This document shows, piece after piece, positions 27,678 to 36,303 of a DNA stretch of 64,000 nucleotides. Location: assembly GCF_001050375.1 (NCBI RefSeq), contig NZ_KQ130487.1, forward strand, positions 154,698 through 218,697. Reading direction: 5' to 3'. This stretch comes from Catenovulum maritimum. Its GTDB lineage: Bacteria; Pseudomonadota; Gammaproteobacteria; Enterobacterales; Alteromonadaceae. Numbering within the stretch: the first letter of the stretch is position 1; every line of letters begins with the position of its first letter. The notes under the pieces were generated by a model that worked only from the letters and a program-made list of their open reading frames with translations, did no database searches and had not been told where the DNA came from. The position numbers and the translations under genes are program-made.

Positions 27678-27697
27678 TTAACCCGAGTTCAGGTTAA
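27678..27697 (+). promoter_or_regulatory. Imperfect palindrome over the ribosome-binding site of the HDOD-like gene
   Basis: TTAACCCGAGTTCAGGTTAA is symmetric at 16 of 20 positions and contains the AGG that would serve the ATG at 27701. It resembles the perfect palindrome at 17001-17018. Folding would hide the ribosome-binding site. Confidence 0.45.
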
Positions 27698-27700
27698 ATA

Positions 27701-29443
27701 ATGCAAACAAGCGAAGAATTGGCTAGCCTACAAAATAATGCCGCTAGCCAAGCTTTAAACCTAGCTAAACTTCACAACCGTACCTGCTTACTGTTTCTAC
27801 AGCAAAAATTAGCAGTTAAAGCGGTAAAAACAAAGTATCTCAGTATTGCAAACCATTGGATTAAATTATTTCAAAAAGCGCCAATTGAGCTCGAGATATT
27901 ATTTATCCAGACTCAGCATAACACCTCACAACAAGCGAGATACCTAAAAACGAACCTATTGATTTTGCTGCTAGCACGGCAAAAAAACTTACATTTGAGT
28001 TTAATTAAACAACTAGTTTATGCAGCACAAATTAGAGACATCACGAATTTTAAAGTTTTACACAAAGGAGGGCTAGATAAGCCGGCAAATGGCCTAATCA
28101 GAAAGAGTTCTATCAAATGTATTCAATTTTGTGCCAAGCACGGATTAAGCTATGGATTAAGCGAGCAATTAATCGCGAATCAATACCGACATCAATCACC
28201 TCCTGTAATAGGACTTGGCGAACAAATATTTAATACCAGCTGCGAATATATCCAGCTACAGCATGAGCTAGACTTTCCATGCGACTGGCCAAGTCGAGTC
28301 AATAAACTTGCAATCAAGTGTGCTTCTAATATCAAGTTAGCAGAGCTAACCTTGATATACCAAAGCCTAAGCGAGATACCAGCGGGTAGCTTATGCAGCT
28401 TAAAGCAACAAACCGACCTGATATACATTTTTAGCGAAAACAAACGACATTACTTTTTACCCCAAGACTTGGCAAAGGCTAAACCCTATATTTATCAAGA
28501 GGAAGAACAAGAAGAGCCGCTTTACAAACAAATCCAGTTTAGTGAGCAACCAAGTAAGATAAATATCAGCAAACTGTTTGCCTTAATTACTGAGTGTTTT
28601 CCTCAACTTTCAGAAGCTAGCTTTCATTTCTCTGAATTAGATATTCAACCTAGCTCGGAAATATATCAAATTAGACAAGCAGTTGAACAGAAACAAGATG
28701 ATCCAGTTTTAACCTTAAATAGCGTGTTAAATCAGCACCCTATCTGGCAGCAAGAATTAGAAAACTACGCAAAAACCATCGCAAATAACGCAGAAGCAAA
28801 CCTAACCAGTAAAAATGCCATTATGATGCTCGGCTTAAACCGAGTGCCCTATTGGATAATACGCAGAGCATTAGAAGTTAATTTATTTAAAATTCAACAC
28901 CAGAACACTCATAGGTTCAGTAAATACCTAGAGTCCGCACAGGCGATGGCACATGAATTAAGTAGTGAAACTGAATTTATTTACCCCGAAGAAGCAAAAC
29001 TAATTATCACATTTTGCTATTACCCTTATTTATATAACGCTCAACTAGCATTGAAATCTTTCCCTATGGAATTAGATTCACTCAGTACTGAAGCCGTTTT
29101 TGGTCTAAAAATAGAGACAGCTATATCCTTATCTCAAACCATATCTAAATTATGGCTAGACAAATCTTGGATAAACACTCTTATTGACAACCAAAACTTA
29201 CCGATAGAGAGAGTCATTTCTAGTAAACAAGACAGACAATCGCTTGCCATTTTAAAGCTGTCAAATCTTGCGACCCATTTAATTTATTCAGGGCAAGAAA
29301 TTAGCTTAGATAATTCAGAGATTCAGATGTGTTTAAAGAGCTTAAAAATGACAGCCGATATGTTTCAAATCAAATTAATTAATTGTATCGAAAATAATCA
29401 CTTTTATTCTCCTCGCGAATCAGGTATAAAATTTACTGCGTAA
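27701..29443 (+). CDS. Large hypothetical protein, possible divergent HDOD domain
   Basis: I do not firmly recognise this 580-residue protein. It has no signal peptide or clear membrane helix and is rich in Leu, Gln and Lys. Around residues 365-425, the pattern of a Thr-Ser-x-x-Ala-Ile-x-x-Leu-Gly helix (LTSKNAIMMLGLNRVPYWII) followed by a second helix of AQAMAHELS type resembles an HDOD domain. HDOD domains are metal-independent relatives of HD phosphohydrolases found in regulatory proteins. The N-terminal half matches nothing I know. It sits between an SDR gene and the isocitrate dehydrogenase gene on the same strand. The frame is intact, the function is open. Confidence 0.8.
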   Translation: MQTSEELASLQNNAASQALNLAKLHNRTCLLFLQQKLAVKAVKTKYLSIANHWIKLFQKAPIELEILFIQTQHNTSQQARYLKTNLLILLLARQKNLHLSLIKQLVYAAQIRDITNFKVLHKGGLDKPANGLIRKSSIKCIQFCAKHGLSYGLSEQLIANQYRHQSPPVIGLGEQIFNTSCEYIQLQHELDFPCDWPSRVNKLAIKCASNIKLAELTLIYQSLSEIPAGSLCSLKQQTDLIYIFSENKRHYFLPQDLAKAKPYIYQEEEQEEPLYKQIQFSEQPSKINISKLFALITECFPQLSEASFHFSELDIQPSSEIYQIRQAVEQKQDDPVLTLNSVLNQHPIWQQELENYAKTIANNAEANLTSKNAIMMLGLNRVPYWIIRRALEVNLFKIQHQNTHRFSKYLESAQAMAHELSSETEFIYPEEAKLIITFCYYPYLYNAQLALKSFPMELDSLSTEAVFGLKIETAISLSQTISKLWLDKSWINTLIDNQNLPIERVISSKQDRQSLAILKLSNLATHLIYSGQEISLDNSEIQMCLKSLKMTADMFQIKLINCIENNHFYSPRESGIKFTA

Positions 29444-29474
29444 TTTTACAATGCAAGTAAACGGAGGTTCATGT

Positions 29475-30482
29475 ATGGCAAATCAGCGCATTACCATTAT
29501 CCCAGGCGATGGGATAGGTCCTAGCATTATAGAATCAGCGGTTGAAATACTCGATAAGCTCGATTGTGGCTTTGAATTTGATTACGCCTACGCTGGCTTG
29601 GCTGCCGTTGAAAAATTTGGCCATTTACTCCCGCAACAAACCCTAGATTTAATTGCCCAAAATAAAGTTGTCCTAAAGGGTCCATTAACGACGCCCATTG
29701 GTGAAGGCTTTACCTCTATCAATGTGACACTTAGAAAACACTTTAAGCTATTTGCCAATTTACGCCCTGTAATATCTTTTAAAGGCACTAAATCTAGATA
29801 CGAACAAATAGATATAATAACAATAAGAGAAAACACTGAAGGCCTATACTCAGGCTTAGGACAAAAAATGGCTGAAGATGGCTCTAGCGCAGAAGCAACC
29901 AGCTTAATTACCCGTCAAGCCGCAAGTAACATAGTTGAATTTGCCTACAAACTGGCCAAAAGAGAAGGCCGAAAAAAAATAACCCTCATACATAAAGCGA
30001 ATATTTTAAAATCAACTTCAGGCTTATTTTTAAGTGTTGGCCGTGAAATAGCAAAACGTCATCCAGAAATTACGACAGAAGAAATGATAGTCGATAATGC
30101 CTGTATGCAGCTGGTGATGAATCCTGAAAAATTTGATGTCATAGTCACCACAAATTTATTTGGCGATATTATCTCTGACCTATGTGCAGGATTAGTAGGT
30201 GGTTTAGGCATGGCTCCGAGTGCAAATATTGGCGAAGACTGTGCCATTTTTGAGGCCGTTCATGGTAGTGCGCCTGATATAGCTGGAAAAAATCTAGCAA
30301 ATCCTACCTCTGTTATATTAGCTTCAATCCAATTACTTGAGCACTTGGGCTTAACAGATAAAGCTGCAAAATTAAGAGCAGCGGTGCGAGATACAATTGA
30401 GAAAGGCGACAGAACTACCAGAGATTTAGGCGGCACAGCAGGCACCTCTGAATTCACTCAAGCTATTTTAGAGAGGCTTTAA
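29475..30482 (+). CDS. Isocitrate dehydrogenase, NAD-type
   Basis: This 335-residue enzyme belongs to the isocitrate/isopropylmalate dehydrogenase family. Its length and the [20 protein letters not shown] block, with the substrate-binding Ser and Arg residues, fit the NAD-dependent isocitrate dehydrogenases rather than LeuB or the larger Icd. Other motifs are [10 protein letters not shown] at the N-terminus, [12 protein letters not shown] and [13 protein letters not shown]. It would convert isocitrate to 2-oxoglutarate in the TCA cycle. The ATG at 29475 has GGAGG seven bases upstream, and upstream in-frame codons are rejected. A homoisocitrate or tartrate enzyme of the same family cannot be fully excluded. 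Confidence 0.9.
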   Translation: MANQRITIIPGDGIGPSIIESAVEILDKLDCGFEFDYAYAGLAAVEKFGHLLPQQTLDLIAQNKVVLKGPLTTPIGEGFTSINVTLRKHFKLFANLRPVISFKGTKSRYEQIDIITIRENTEGLYSGLGQKMAEDGSSAEATSLITRQAASNIVEFAYKLAKREGRKKITLIHKANILKSTSGLFLSVGREIAKRHPEITTEEMIVDNACMQLVMNPEKFDVIVTTNLFGDIISDLCAGLVGGLGMAPSANIGEDCAIFEAVHGSAPDIAGKNLANPTSVILASIQLLEHLGLTDKAAKLRAAVRDTIEKGDRTTRDLGGTAGTSEFTQAILERL

Positions 30483-30607
30483 CTGGATCTTCAATTTGGA
30501 TGAAAATATCTAATGATAAAATTTAATTATTCTCATCCACTAAGTTATTGACTTATCACTGCGATAAACCGACACTAAATTTAAGCAAACAGGAAAAATT
30601 TAGCACA

Positions 30608-30700
30608 ATGAAACTTAACTTTATAAAACCTATGATGAAGCGTAATAACTGGAGACTCTTTGCAGTTCGACCAGTCTTGCCTTCATGCGCGTTTTTTTAA
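30608..30700 (+). CDS. Candidate 30-codon leader peptide before the EamA gene
   Basis: A short ORF reads MKLNFIKPMMKRNNWRLF, continues AVRPVLPSCAFF, and ends in TAA. It sits 19 bases upstream of a strong terminator and about 100 bases upstream of a transporter gene, the layout of a transcription attenuator. The last codons (ATGCGCGTTTTTTT at 30685-30698) nearly copy the 3' arm of that terminator and could pair with its 5' arm. A ribosome-binding site is weak: AGGA is 13 bases upstream of the first ATG, and an internal start at 30632 has none. Translation is not proven. Confidence 0.4.
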   Translation: MKLNFIKPMMKRNNWRLFAVRPVLPSCAFF

Positions 30701-30718
30701 AGTTTATACTTCATTTTC

Positions 30719-30752
30719 AAAAAAGCCGCATTCAGACAGATGCGGCTTTTTT
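30719..30752 (+). terminator. Strong terminator / attenuator upstream of the EamA gene
   Basis: AAAAAAGCCGCAT and ATGCGGCTTTTTT form a 13-bp perfect stem with an 8-base loop, ending in a T run. No full-length gene ends just before it: the isocitrate dehydrogenase stop is 237 bases away. So it either terminates a small RNA or leader, or attenuates the transporter gene 50 bases downstream. Confidence 0.85.
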
Positions 30753-30802
30753 GTTTAGTCACTTCTGCTCTGAATCTTTTAGATGAATCATAAGGAGCAA
30801 AC

Positions 30803-31717
30803 ATGTCTCAATCAAATTGGACTTCATTATCATTTCTAACGGTTGTATTAGTATGGTCAACGACCCCTATTGCTATCAATTGGAGCAGTTTAACTATGCA
30901 CCCAATTTTAGCCGTTAGCTTACGTATGATAATGGCTTTGCTGCTTGGTTTTACGCTTATTAAATTTTTAAGAATACCGATTCCTTTAACAAGAAATAGC
31001 ATGAAACTTTATCTCTATTCAGGTTTAGGTCTGTATGGCGGTATGACATTCAGTTACTTATCTTCTAGCTATATTTCAACGGGTGTAATGTCTTTAGTTT
31101 TTGGCTCAGCGCCAATCATTGCCGGCCTAGCTGCTCAGCGAATTCTAAAGGAAAATAAGTTTAGCTGGATAAAATGGTTAGCCCTCAGTATCTGTTTAAT
31201 CGGATTAGGGGTTATTTCACAGGATAGTATGGCCTTATCGGATAAAGCGTGGTTAGGTTTTATCTTTATTATCTCTGCTGTGGTGTTTTTTAGCTTCAGT
31301 GCGGTTTATGTTAAAACCATCATAATAGAAATTAATCCACTTGCGACAACGGTTGGCGCAATTTCAGTTGCATTACCTATGTACATTGTCACTTGGTTGA
31401 TAATAGATGGTCATTTTGAACCGAGTGAATGGTCACTACAATCTCTGTATGCCATTGGCTACCTGGCGGTATTTGGCTCGATTGTGAGTTTTGTTTGTTA
31501 CTATTTTATTTTGCAAAAATTAACGGTATCAACAGTCTCAACTGTCACCTTGGTAACGCCTGTTATTTCTTTGATAATTGGCAACCAATTTAATAATGAA
31601 GCCTTAACACCGGTTATCTTGCTTGGTTCTGCTTGTGTTTTATCTGGATTGGCTCTTTATCTATGGGGAGAGCAATTGTTAAAGAGGAAGCCTAAGCTAA
31701 GCTGCGAAAGTATTTAA
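30803..31717 (+). CDS. EamA-family (DMT) transporter
   Basis: This 304-residue inner-membrane protein shows about ten hydrophobic segments in two repeated halves, as in drug/metabolite transporters of the RhtA/YdcZ/EamA type. The N-terminal half holds LVWSTTPIAINW and GGMTFSYLSSSYIS, and the second half LAVFGSIVSFVCYYFIL and TLVTPVISLI. Such proteins usually export amino acids, metabolites or drugs; the substrate is unknown. The ATG at 30803 has a perfect AAGGAG six bases upstream. The leader and terminator upstream suggest regulation at transcript elongation. Confidence 0.93.
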   Translation: MSQSNWTSLSFLTVVLVWSTTPIAINWSSLTMHPILAVSLRMIMALLLGFTLIKFLRIPIPLTRNSMKLYLYSGLGLYGGMTFSYLSSSYISTGVMSLVFGSAPIIAGLAAQRILKENKFSWIKWLALSICLIGLGVISQDSMALSDKAWLGFIFIISAVVFFSFSAVYVKTIIIEINPLATTVGAISVALPMYIVTWLIIDGHFEPSEWSLQSLYAIGYLAVFGSIVSFVCYYFILQKLTVSTVSTVTLVTPVISLIIGNQFNNEALTPVILLGSACVLSGLALYLWGEQLLKRKPKLSCESI

Positions 31718-32075
31718 ATCAGGTTAGTGAGTGCTTATAATTTTGGCTTTAATAGCTTTATAGGGAGAAGTCCTGACACGATTTTTCCCTATGCTAAATG
31801 GCAAGGTCTGCAGTGCTTTGCTTTAAAGTTGAACTAAGCACAAACAATACAAAGTTTAGCAGAGCTTATATAACCTAACCTCAGGATACGAAGTTAATTA
31901 AAGCATTGTAATTATTAACAAAGGCTTAAAACTTTATTCTAGGGTGATATTTTTCTTAGAACAAGGGAACCTAGGTAAGTAATAGCTGGCTATTACTTAC
32001 GAGTTCAATGCACCTAATATGGTATTAGTAAAGAAAAATAGCCCCTAGAAAACAAATGATAATCCAGTTTTCAGG
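31718..32075. other. 358-bp convergent intergenic region with palindrome
   Basis: No gene is apparent. It lies between the ends of the EamA and fbaA genes. It contains a small inverted repeat ATAGGGA/TCCCTAT near 31760-31790 and the 26-bp palindrome at 31975-32000 listed separately. Confidence 0.5.
31975..32000. repeat. Perfect palindrome, 12-bp arms
   Basis: GTAAGTAATAGC, TG, GCTATTACTTAC. It sits between two convergent genes. It may act as a bidirectional terminator, but no T tract adjoins it; a cruciform or protein-binding site is also possible. Confidence 0.8.
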
Positions 32076-33155
32076 TTATATATATCGACCAACACAGTTT
32101 AAATCAGCAAAAGACTGCTTTAATCTTTGAGCGATACTCTGCTCTGAATGTCTTAACCAAACTCTAGGATCATAATATTTTTTATTTGGAACATCCGCGC
32201 CATCAGGATTACCGATTTGTCCCTGTAAATAGGCTTGATTCGCTAAGTAGTATTCTTTAATACCAGACCAAGCCGCCCACTGAGTATCTGTGTCTATGTT
32301 CATTTTTATGACACCGTACTCTATCGCTTGTTTGATTTCCTCAGTTGAAGAGCCAGAGCCGCCATGAAATACAAAATTTAAACTATTGTCTGAAAGCTTA
32401 TATTTATCTGACACATAACGCTGTGAATTGAGTAATATCTCAGGTGTTAATTTAACATTGCCTGGTTTATAGACTCCATGTACATTGCCGAATGAAGCCG
32501 CTATGGTAAATTGTTCGCTCACTTGAATAAGTTGTTCATATGCAAAAGCAACATCTACAGGTTGCGTATATAACTCGGAACTATCAATTCCAGAATTATC
32601 AACACCATCTTCTTCACCACCAGTGCAACCCAATTCGATTTCAAGCGTCATTCCCAATTTACTCATCCGCTTAAGGTATTCACGGCAAATAGCAATATTT
32701 TCAGTCAATGACTCTTCTGATAGGTCTATCATGTGAGAGCTAAATAAGGGTTTACCCGTTTCAGAAAAATGCTGTTCTCCAGCCACCAAGAGTCCATCGA
32801 TCCAAGGGAGTAATTTTTTAGCCGCATGATCAGTATGCAAAATAACAGGCACCCCATAACTTTCAGCCACTGTATGTATATATTTTGCAGCTGCAATAGC
32901 ACCTAAAATAGCGTTATCTTGCCCGGGCAAGTTCAAGCTCTTCCCAGCAAAAAAAGCAGCCCCACCGTTTGATAGCTGAATAATAATTGGTGAATTTATT
33001 TCAGCTGCGGCTTCCAAAGCAGCATTAATTGAGTGAGTACCAATTACATTCACGGCTGGGTAAGCAAAGTTATGCGTTTTAGCATACGTAAACAAAATTT
33101 GAACATCATCACCCGTTACAATTCCAGGTTTAACCAGTTTTTTTAACGATCCCAT
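32076..33155 (-). CDS. fbaA: Class II fructose-bisphosphate aldolase
   Basis: This 359-residue zinc-dependent aldolase is the class IIA type (Escherichia FbaA: 359). It interconverts fructose 1,6-bisphosphate with glyceraldehyde 3-phosphate and dihydroxyacetone phosphate. Zinc and catalytic residues are in VILHTDHAAKK, ELGCTGGEEDGVDNS, NVHGVYKPG and FVFHGGSGSS. The ATG at 33155 follows a GAGGGAG box. It is 19 bases downstream of tpiA on the same strand, so the two triose-phosphate enzymes form an operon. It is not beside gap or pgk, the common arrangement for the main copy. Confidence 0.97.
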   Translation of the reverse strand: MGSLKKLVKPGIVTGDDVQILFTYAKTHNFAYPAVNVIGTHSINAALEAAAEINSPIIIQLSNGGAAFFAGKSLNLPGQDNAILGAIAAAKYIHTVAESYGVPVILHTDHAAKKLLPWIDGLLVAGEQHFSETGKPLFSSHMIDLSEESLTENIAICREYLKRMSKLGMTLEIELGCTGGEEDGVDNSGIDSSELYTQPVDVAFAYEQLIQVSEQFTIAASFGNVHGVYKPGNVKLTPEILLNSQRYVSDKYKLSDNSLNFVFHGGSGSSTEEIKQAIEYGVIKMNIDTDTQWAAWSGIKEYYLANQAYLQGQIGNPDGADVPNKKYYDPRVWLRHSEQSIAQRLKQSFADLNCVGRYI

Positions 33156-33174
33156 AGTTCAACTCCCTCTTTAT

Positions 33175-33948
33175 TTATGAATTAGAATCCATTGCAAATT
33201 TATCAACTTGCTGACATATCGACATGAAATGTTCAGCATCTAAACTCGCTCCGCCAACCAGCAAGCCGTCAATATCTGGCTGAGTCAATAGCTCAGTCGT
33301 ATTTAGCTTAGTGACACTGCCACCATATAAAATTCTGATTTGTTGTGCCTTATCTTGACCAAATAAAGAAACGAGTTGTTCTCGAATATAGGCATGTACC
33401 TCTTGTGCGGTTTCGGGCGTGGCAGCTTGGCCTGTGCCAATTGCCCAAACAGGTTCATAAGCAATACAAAACGAGTTATCTGCAATATCTAGTGCCTCAA
33501 ACGATTCATTAATTTGTCGGCTTAAGATATCTTTAGTAATGCCTGCATTTTTTTCTTCTAAATTTTCACCGATACATAGCACCGGCATTAAATTATTTTC
33601 GAAAGCTCGCTTTAATTTAATCTGACAGCTAGCGTTATTTTCTCTGAACATGGAGCGTCTTTCAGAGTGGCCAATTAAGCAGAGTTTACACCCTGCCTCT
33701 GCTAGCATTTGAGCAGAAGTCTCTCCTGTGTATGCGCCTGATTGATATTTACTGACATTTTGGCTGCCGATATTAACGACCGAATATTGCAAAAAGTGTA
33801 AAAGATCTCGGATATATAAATAGGGAGGGCAAATATAAACTTCCGCTAAAAATGATTTTTTAACAAAAGAAGCAACTGAACTACAAAGTAAATCAAAACC
33901 GCCATTGAGTTTCCAGTTAGCGATGACTATGGGTTTTCGTGATTTCAT
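33175..33948 (-). CDS. tpiA: Triosephosphate isomerase
   Basis: This 257-residue enzyme interconverts dihydroxyacetone phosphate and glyceraldehyde 3-phosphate. The catalytic Asn and Lys are in NWKLN at residues 11-15, the His in LIGHSERR, the Glu in AYEPVWAIGTG, and the phosphate-binding GGSV near the end. It is the first gene of a tpiA-fbaA operon, with an AGAGGGA ribosome-binding site nearly identical to that of fbaA. Whether this is the only tpiA of the genome cannot be seen here; the pairing hints at a specialised second set. Confidence 0.96.
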   Translation of the reverse strand: MKSRKPIVIANWKLNGGFDLLCSSVASFVKKSFLAEVYICPPYLYIRDLLHFLQYSVVNIGSQNVSKYQSGAYTGETSAQMLAEAGCKLCLIGHSERRSMFRENNASCQIKLKRAFENNLMPVLCIGENLEEKNAGITKDILSRQINESFEALDIADNSFCIAYEPVWAIGTGQAATPETAQEVHAYIREQLVSLFGQDKAQQIRILYGGSVTKLNTTELLTQPDIDGLLVGGASLDAEHFMSICQQVDKFAMDSNS

Positions 33949-34280
33949 CTAAAGTCCCTCTTTAAATAACTTAAACTTAACTTAGCTTAGCTAATTTCTC
34001 ATTAATTAACAGAGGCTTTGCTTATTTTTTAGCAATTTAATCTAAATATTTTTTGTAATCTGCGGCCACTTGTTAGTAACTTGATTGTTTTTTGTAAACA
34101 ATCTTAAAACGGGCCAATTTAGGTTCTAATTTTAGTGCTTACAATCCTGATCAAGCAGATATAATTATTTAACCTTATCTGGGAATGAGAAATTAGCTCA
34201 TTTAATGCAATTATTGAAAGGAATTTTTTGTAAGCAAATTCAACACTGCTATCAGAAACAGCGCGCATCTCTGGTTGAAG
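33949..34280. other. 332-bp region upstream of tpiA with a small hairpin
   Basis: It should contain the tpiA-fbaA promoter and the end of the sulfur operon transcript. The clearest structure is GATTGTTT/AAACAATC around five bases at 34083-34103. I see no gene. Confidence 0.4.
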
Positions 34281-34574
34281 CTATTCACAATACATAGCGT
34301 GTAATAAATCAATGAGTTGTACCACTTCTTGACTGTCTAGCGAATAATATATGCTCTGCGCTTCGCGCCGAGTTTTAACTAAGCCTTCGTTTCTTAGTGC
34401 AGCTAACTGCTGAGATAAACTAGACTGAGGTATAGTTAAAATTTGATTAAGCTCAGTCACTGACATTTCTTTATCTTGCAAACAGCATAGAATCATCAAA
34501 CGGTTTTGGTTACTCACAGCTTTTAATAATTTTATTGCCTTGTCAGCTCCAGACTGCATAGCAGAAAAATCCAT
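34281..34574 (-). CDS. ArsR-family repressor, BigR/SqrR-like persulfide sensor
   Basis: This 97-residue winged-helix protein has LLKAVSNQNRLMILCCL, then the recognition segment LTIPQSSLSQQLAALRNEGLV and the wing TRREAQSIYYSL. Cysteines at residues 30/31 and 96 match the two positions that BigR and SqrR oxidise to a disulfide or tetrasulfide to sense reactive sulfur. It closes a four-gene operon with persulfide dioxygenase and two YeeE/YedE proteins, the classic context of BigR. It probably represses that operon, and perhaps the divergent exporter, through the palindromes at 36385-36451. Sensing by these cysteines is inferred from the family. Confidence 0.88.
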   Translation of the reverse strand: MDFSAMQSGADKAIKLLKAVSNQNRLMILCCLQDKEMSVTELNQILTIPQSSLSQQLAALRNEGLVKTRREAQSIYYSLDSQEVVQLIDLLHAMYCE

Positions 34575-34591
34575 ACCAACTCCAATTTATT

Positions 34592-35008
34592 TTAACGTTT
34601 TAATTGGGCCAACTTCATCCCAACTAACATAGATAGGGTAAATAAAATAAAACTCAAATCAAAGCTAGCAAGATTCGTAATTGCTGGTCCAGGGCAAATA
34701 CCCATTAGCCCCCAACCAATACCAAAAATAGCAGCACCAATAACTAACTTTGAATCTAGGTGCTTTTTAGTAGGTAAACAAAAATCGTCCGCTAACTTAG
34801 GCTTACTTGATCTTCTAATCACAAACCAATATATAGGGCCAAAAACGATCAATGCCCCCACCATTACCAAAGCTAAACTTGGATCCCAATTACCTGTCAG
34901 ATCTAAAAAATTAATCACTTTATCTGGATTTACCATTTGTGAAACAATTAAACCACAGCCAAACAAAAAACCAATGGCTAATGCTGAAATCATAGATTTG
35001 AAATTCAT
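34592..35008 (-). CDS. YeeE/YedE-type sulfur transporter half (PmpB-like)
   Basis: This 138-residue membrane protein has four hydrophobic segments and the motif GWGLMGICPGPAITN, whose Cys is the conserved sulfur-handling residue of the YeeE/YedE family. It is one of two adjacent half-size proteins, here separated by one base, that correspond to PmpA/PmpB, proposed to move thiosulfate or related sulfur compounds across the inner membrane. It lies directly upstream of the ArsR repressor gene. Confidence 0.88.
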   Translation of the reverse strand: MNFKSMISALAIGFLFGCGLIVSQMVNPDKVINFLDLTGNWDPSLALVMVGALIVFGPIYWFVIRRSSKPKLADDFCLPTKKHLDSKLVIGAAIFGIGWGLMGICPGPAITNLASFDLSFILFTLSMLVGMKLAQLKR

Positions 35009-35009
35009 A

Positions 35010-35420
35010 CTAAATAACCCTTAATATATAAACAGTGATCATAGCGGATAACATAAATATACAAGTCGCTACGATTGAACGACGTGAAAATCTACCGATA
35101 CCGCATATGCCGTGGCCACTGGTACAACCTGAACCAATTACAGTCCCAACCCCAACAAGCAACCCAGCTAGAATTAGCTCGACACTATTTTGCTCAAGCG
35201 AAGCTGCCAACTCGAATCCGAACATTGGCAGCACAAAGCCAGCTAGGACTAGCCCACAAATAAAAAATAAACTGCTAGGATTCTGATTAGCATTTTTAAG
35301 TAGACCCGAAACCATGCCAGAAACACCAGCTATCCGGCCATTTATCAACAGCAGTAAAGCGGAGGCTAAACCAATTAAGCCACCACCAATTAATGCACTA
35401 ATAGGTGTAAATTCAGTCAT
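35010..35420 (-). CDS. YeeE/YedE-type sulfur transporter half (PmpA-like)
   Basis: This 136-residue membrane protein has about four transmembrane helices and the signature GSGCTSGHGICGIGRFSRRS, with two conserved Cys residues that pass sulfur compounds along the pore in YeeE. Its start overlaps the end of the persulfide dioxygenase gene by eight bases, pointing to translational coupling. The second half follows after one base. Confidence 0.9.
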   Translation of the reverse strand: MTEFTPISALIGGGLIGLASALLLLINGRIAGVSGMVSGLLKNANQNPSSLFFICGLVLAGFVLPMFGFELAASLEQNSVELILAGLLVGVGTVIGSGCTSGHGICGIGRFSRRSIVATCIFMLSAMITVYILRVI

Positions 35421-36303
35421 TATTTCTTCCTCTGTCGGTAAACTTGTCTAAAGTAATCGGTATTTTCAGATAAGTTTCTTGATTTTCTTCAGCTAAAGGG
35501 AATCGTCCTGCGCGAATATTTACCTGAATAGCTGGGTATAAAAGTTTGGGGACAGCTAAGCTTTTATCTCTGGTCTTTCGCAATTGAACAAAGTTTTCGA
35601 GTGAGTTTTCCAAAGGTAAATGAATGTTTCTCTCTTTACTTTCTTTAACTGTTGTTGAAAAGGAAACCTTCCGATTTGATTCAGGATAGTCATGACACAT
35701 CCATAACACGGTATCATCAGGTAATTGATAAAGCTTATGTACACTGTCATATAAAGTTTGTGCATTACCGCCTGGGAAATCACACCTTGCACTGCCCACA
35801 TCAGGTAAAAATAAAGTATCGCCAACAAACACATTATTCCCTATTTTATAACTTAAGCTATCACTAGTATGGCCGGGAGTTGCAATAACGGTGCAAGTTG
35901 TGGAGCCAAACTGGAAGTTCTCTTGATCTCTCAATAAATGATCAAAAGCACTGCCGTCGGCAACCAACTCATGATCACTGATGTTGAATTTGGTTTTAAA
36001 TGTCTGCTGTACCTTTTTGATCCCTTCTCCTATTGCGGTTTTCCCTCCGACTTGTGACTTTAAGTAGTACGCAGAAGATAAATGGTCAGCATGTGCATGA
36101 GTTTCTAAAATCCAGCCTACTTTTAATCCGAGCTGATTAATAAATTCAATTTGTCGATCTGCAAATTCAGTAGAAATAACACCTGAAGCAAGATCAAAGT
36201 CGAGCACACTATCAATCACAATCGCGTCTAAGCTATTTGAGTCATAAACGAGATAGCTTATGGTAGCACTCGACTTATGAAAGAAAGCTTCTATTTTAAA
36301 CAT
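35413..36303 (-). CDS. Persulfide dioxygenase-like metallo-beta-lactamase protein (Blh/ETHE1 type)
   Basis: This 296-residue protein has the metallo-beta-lactamase core with ETHAHADHLSSAYYLK at about residues 59-74, TPGHTSDSLSY and FVGDTLFLPDVGSARCDFPGG, the last being typical of ETHE1-like persulfide dioxygenases. The C-terminal segment with PKLLYPAIQVNIRAGRFP is the usual tail of Blh proteins from BigR operons. It would oxidise glutathione persulfide to sulfite, which the divergent TauE/SafE protein could export. It heads the operon, with a strong GGAGG site before the ATG at 36303. Confidence 0.92.
   Translation of the reverse strand: MFKIEAFFHKSSATISYLVYDSNSLDAIVIDSVLDFDLASGVISTEFADRQIEFINQLGLKVGWILETHAHADHLSSAYYLKSQVGGKTAIGEGIKKVQQTFKTKFNISDHELVADGSAFDHLLRDQENFQFGSTTCTVIATPGHTSDSLSYKIGNNVFVGDTLFLPDVGSARCDFPGGNAQTLYDSVHKLYQLPDDTVLWMCHDYPESNRKVSFSTTVKESKERNIHLPLENSLENFVQLRKTRDKSLAVPKLLYPAIQVNIRAGRFPLAEENQETYLKIPITLDKFTDRGRNND

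Noticed and set aside
35035..35867. Plus-strand ORFs across the YeeE/persulfide dioxygenase genes
   Set aside because: They are antisense to well-recognised proteins and have no ribosome-binding sites.
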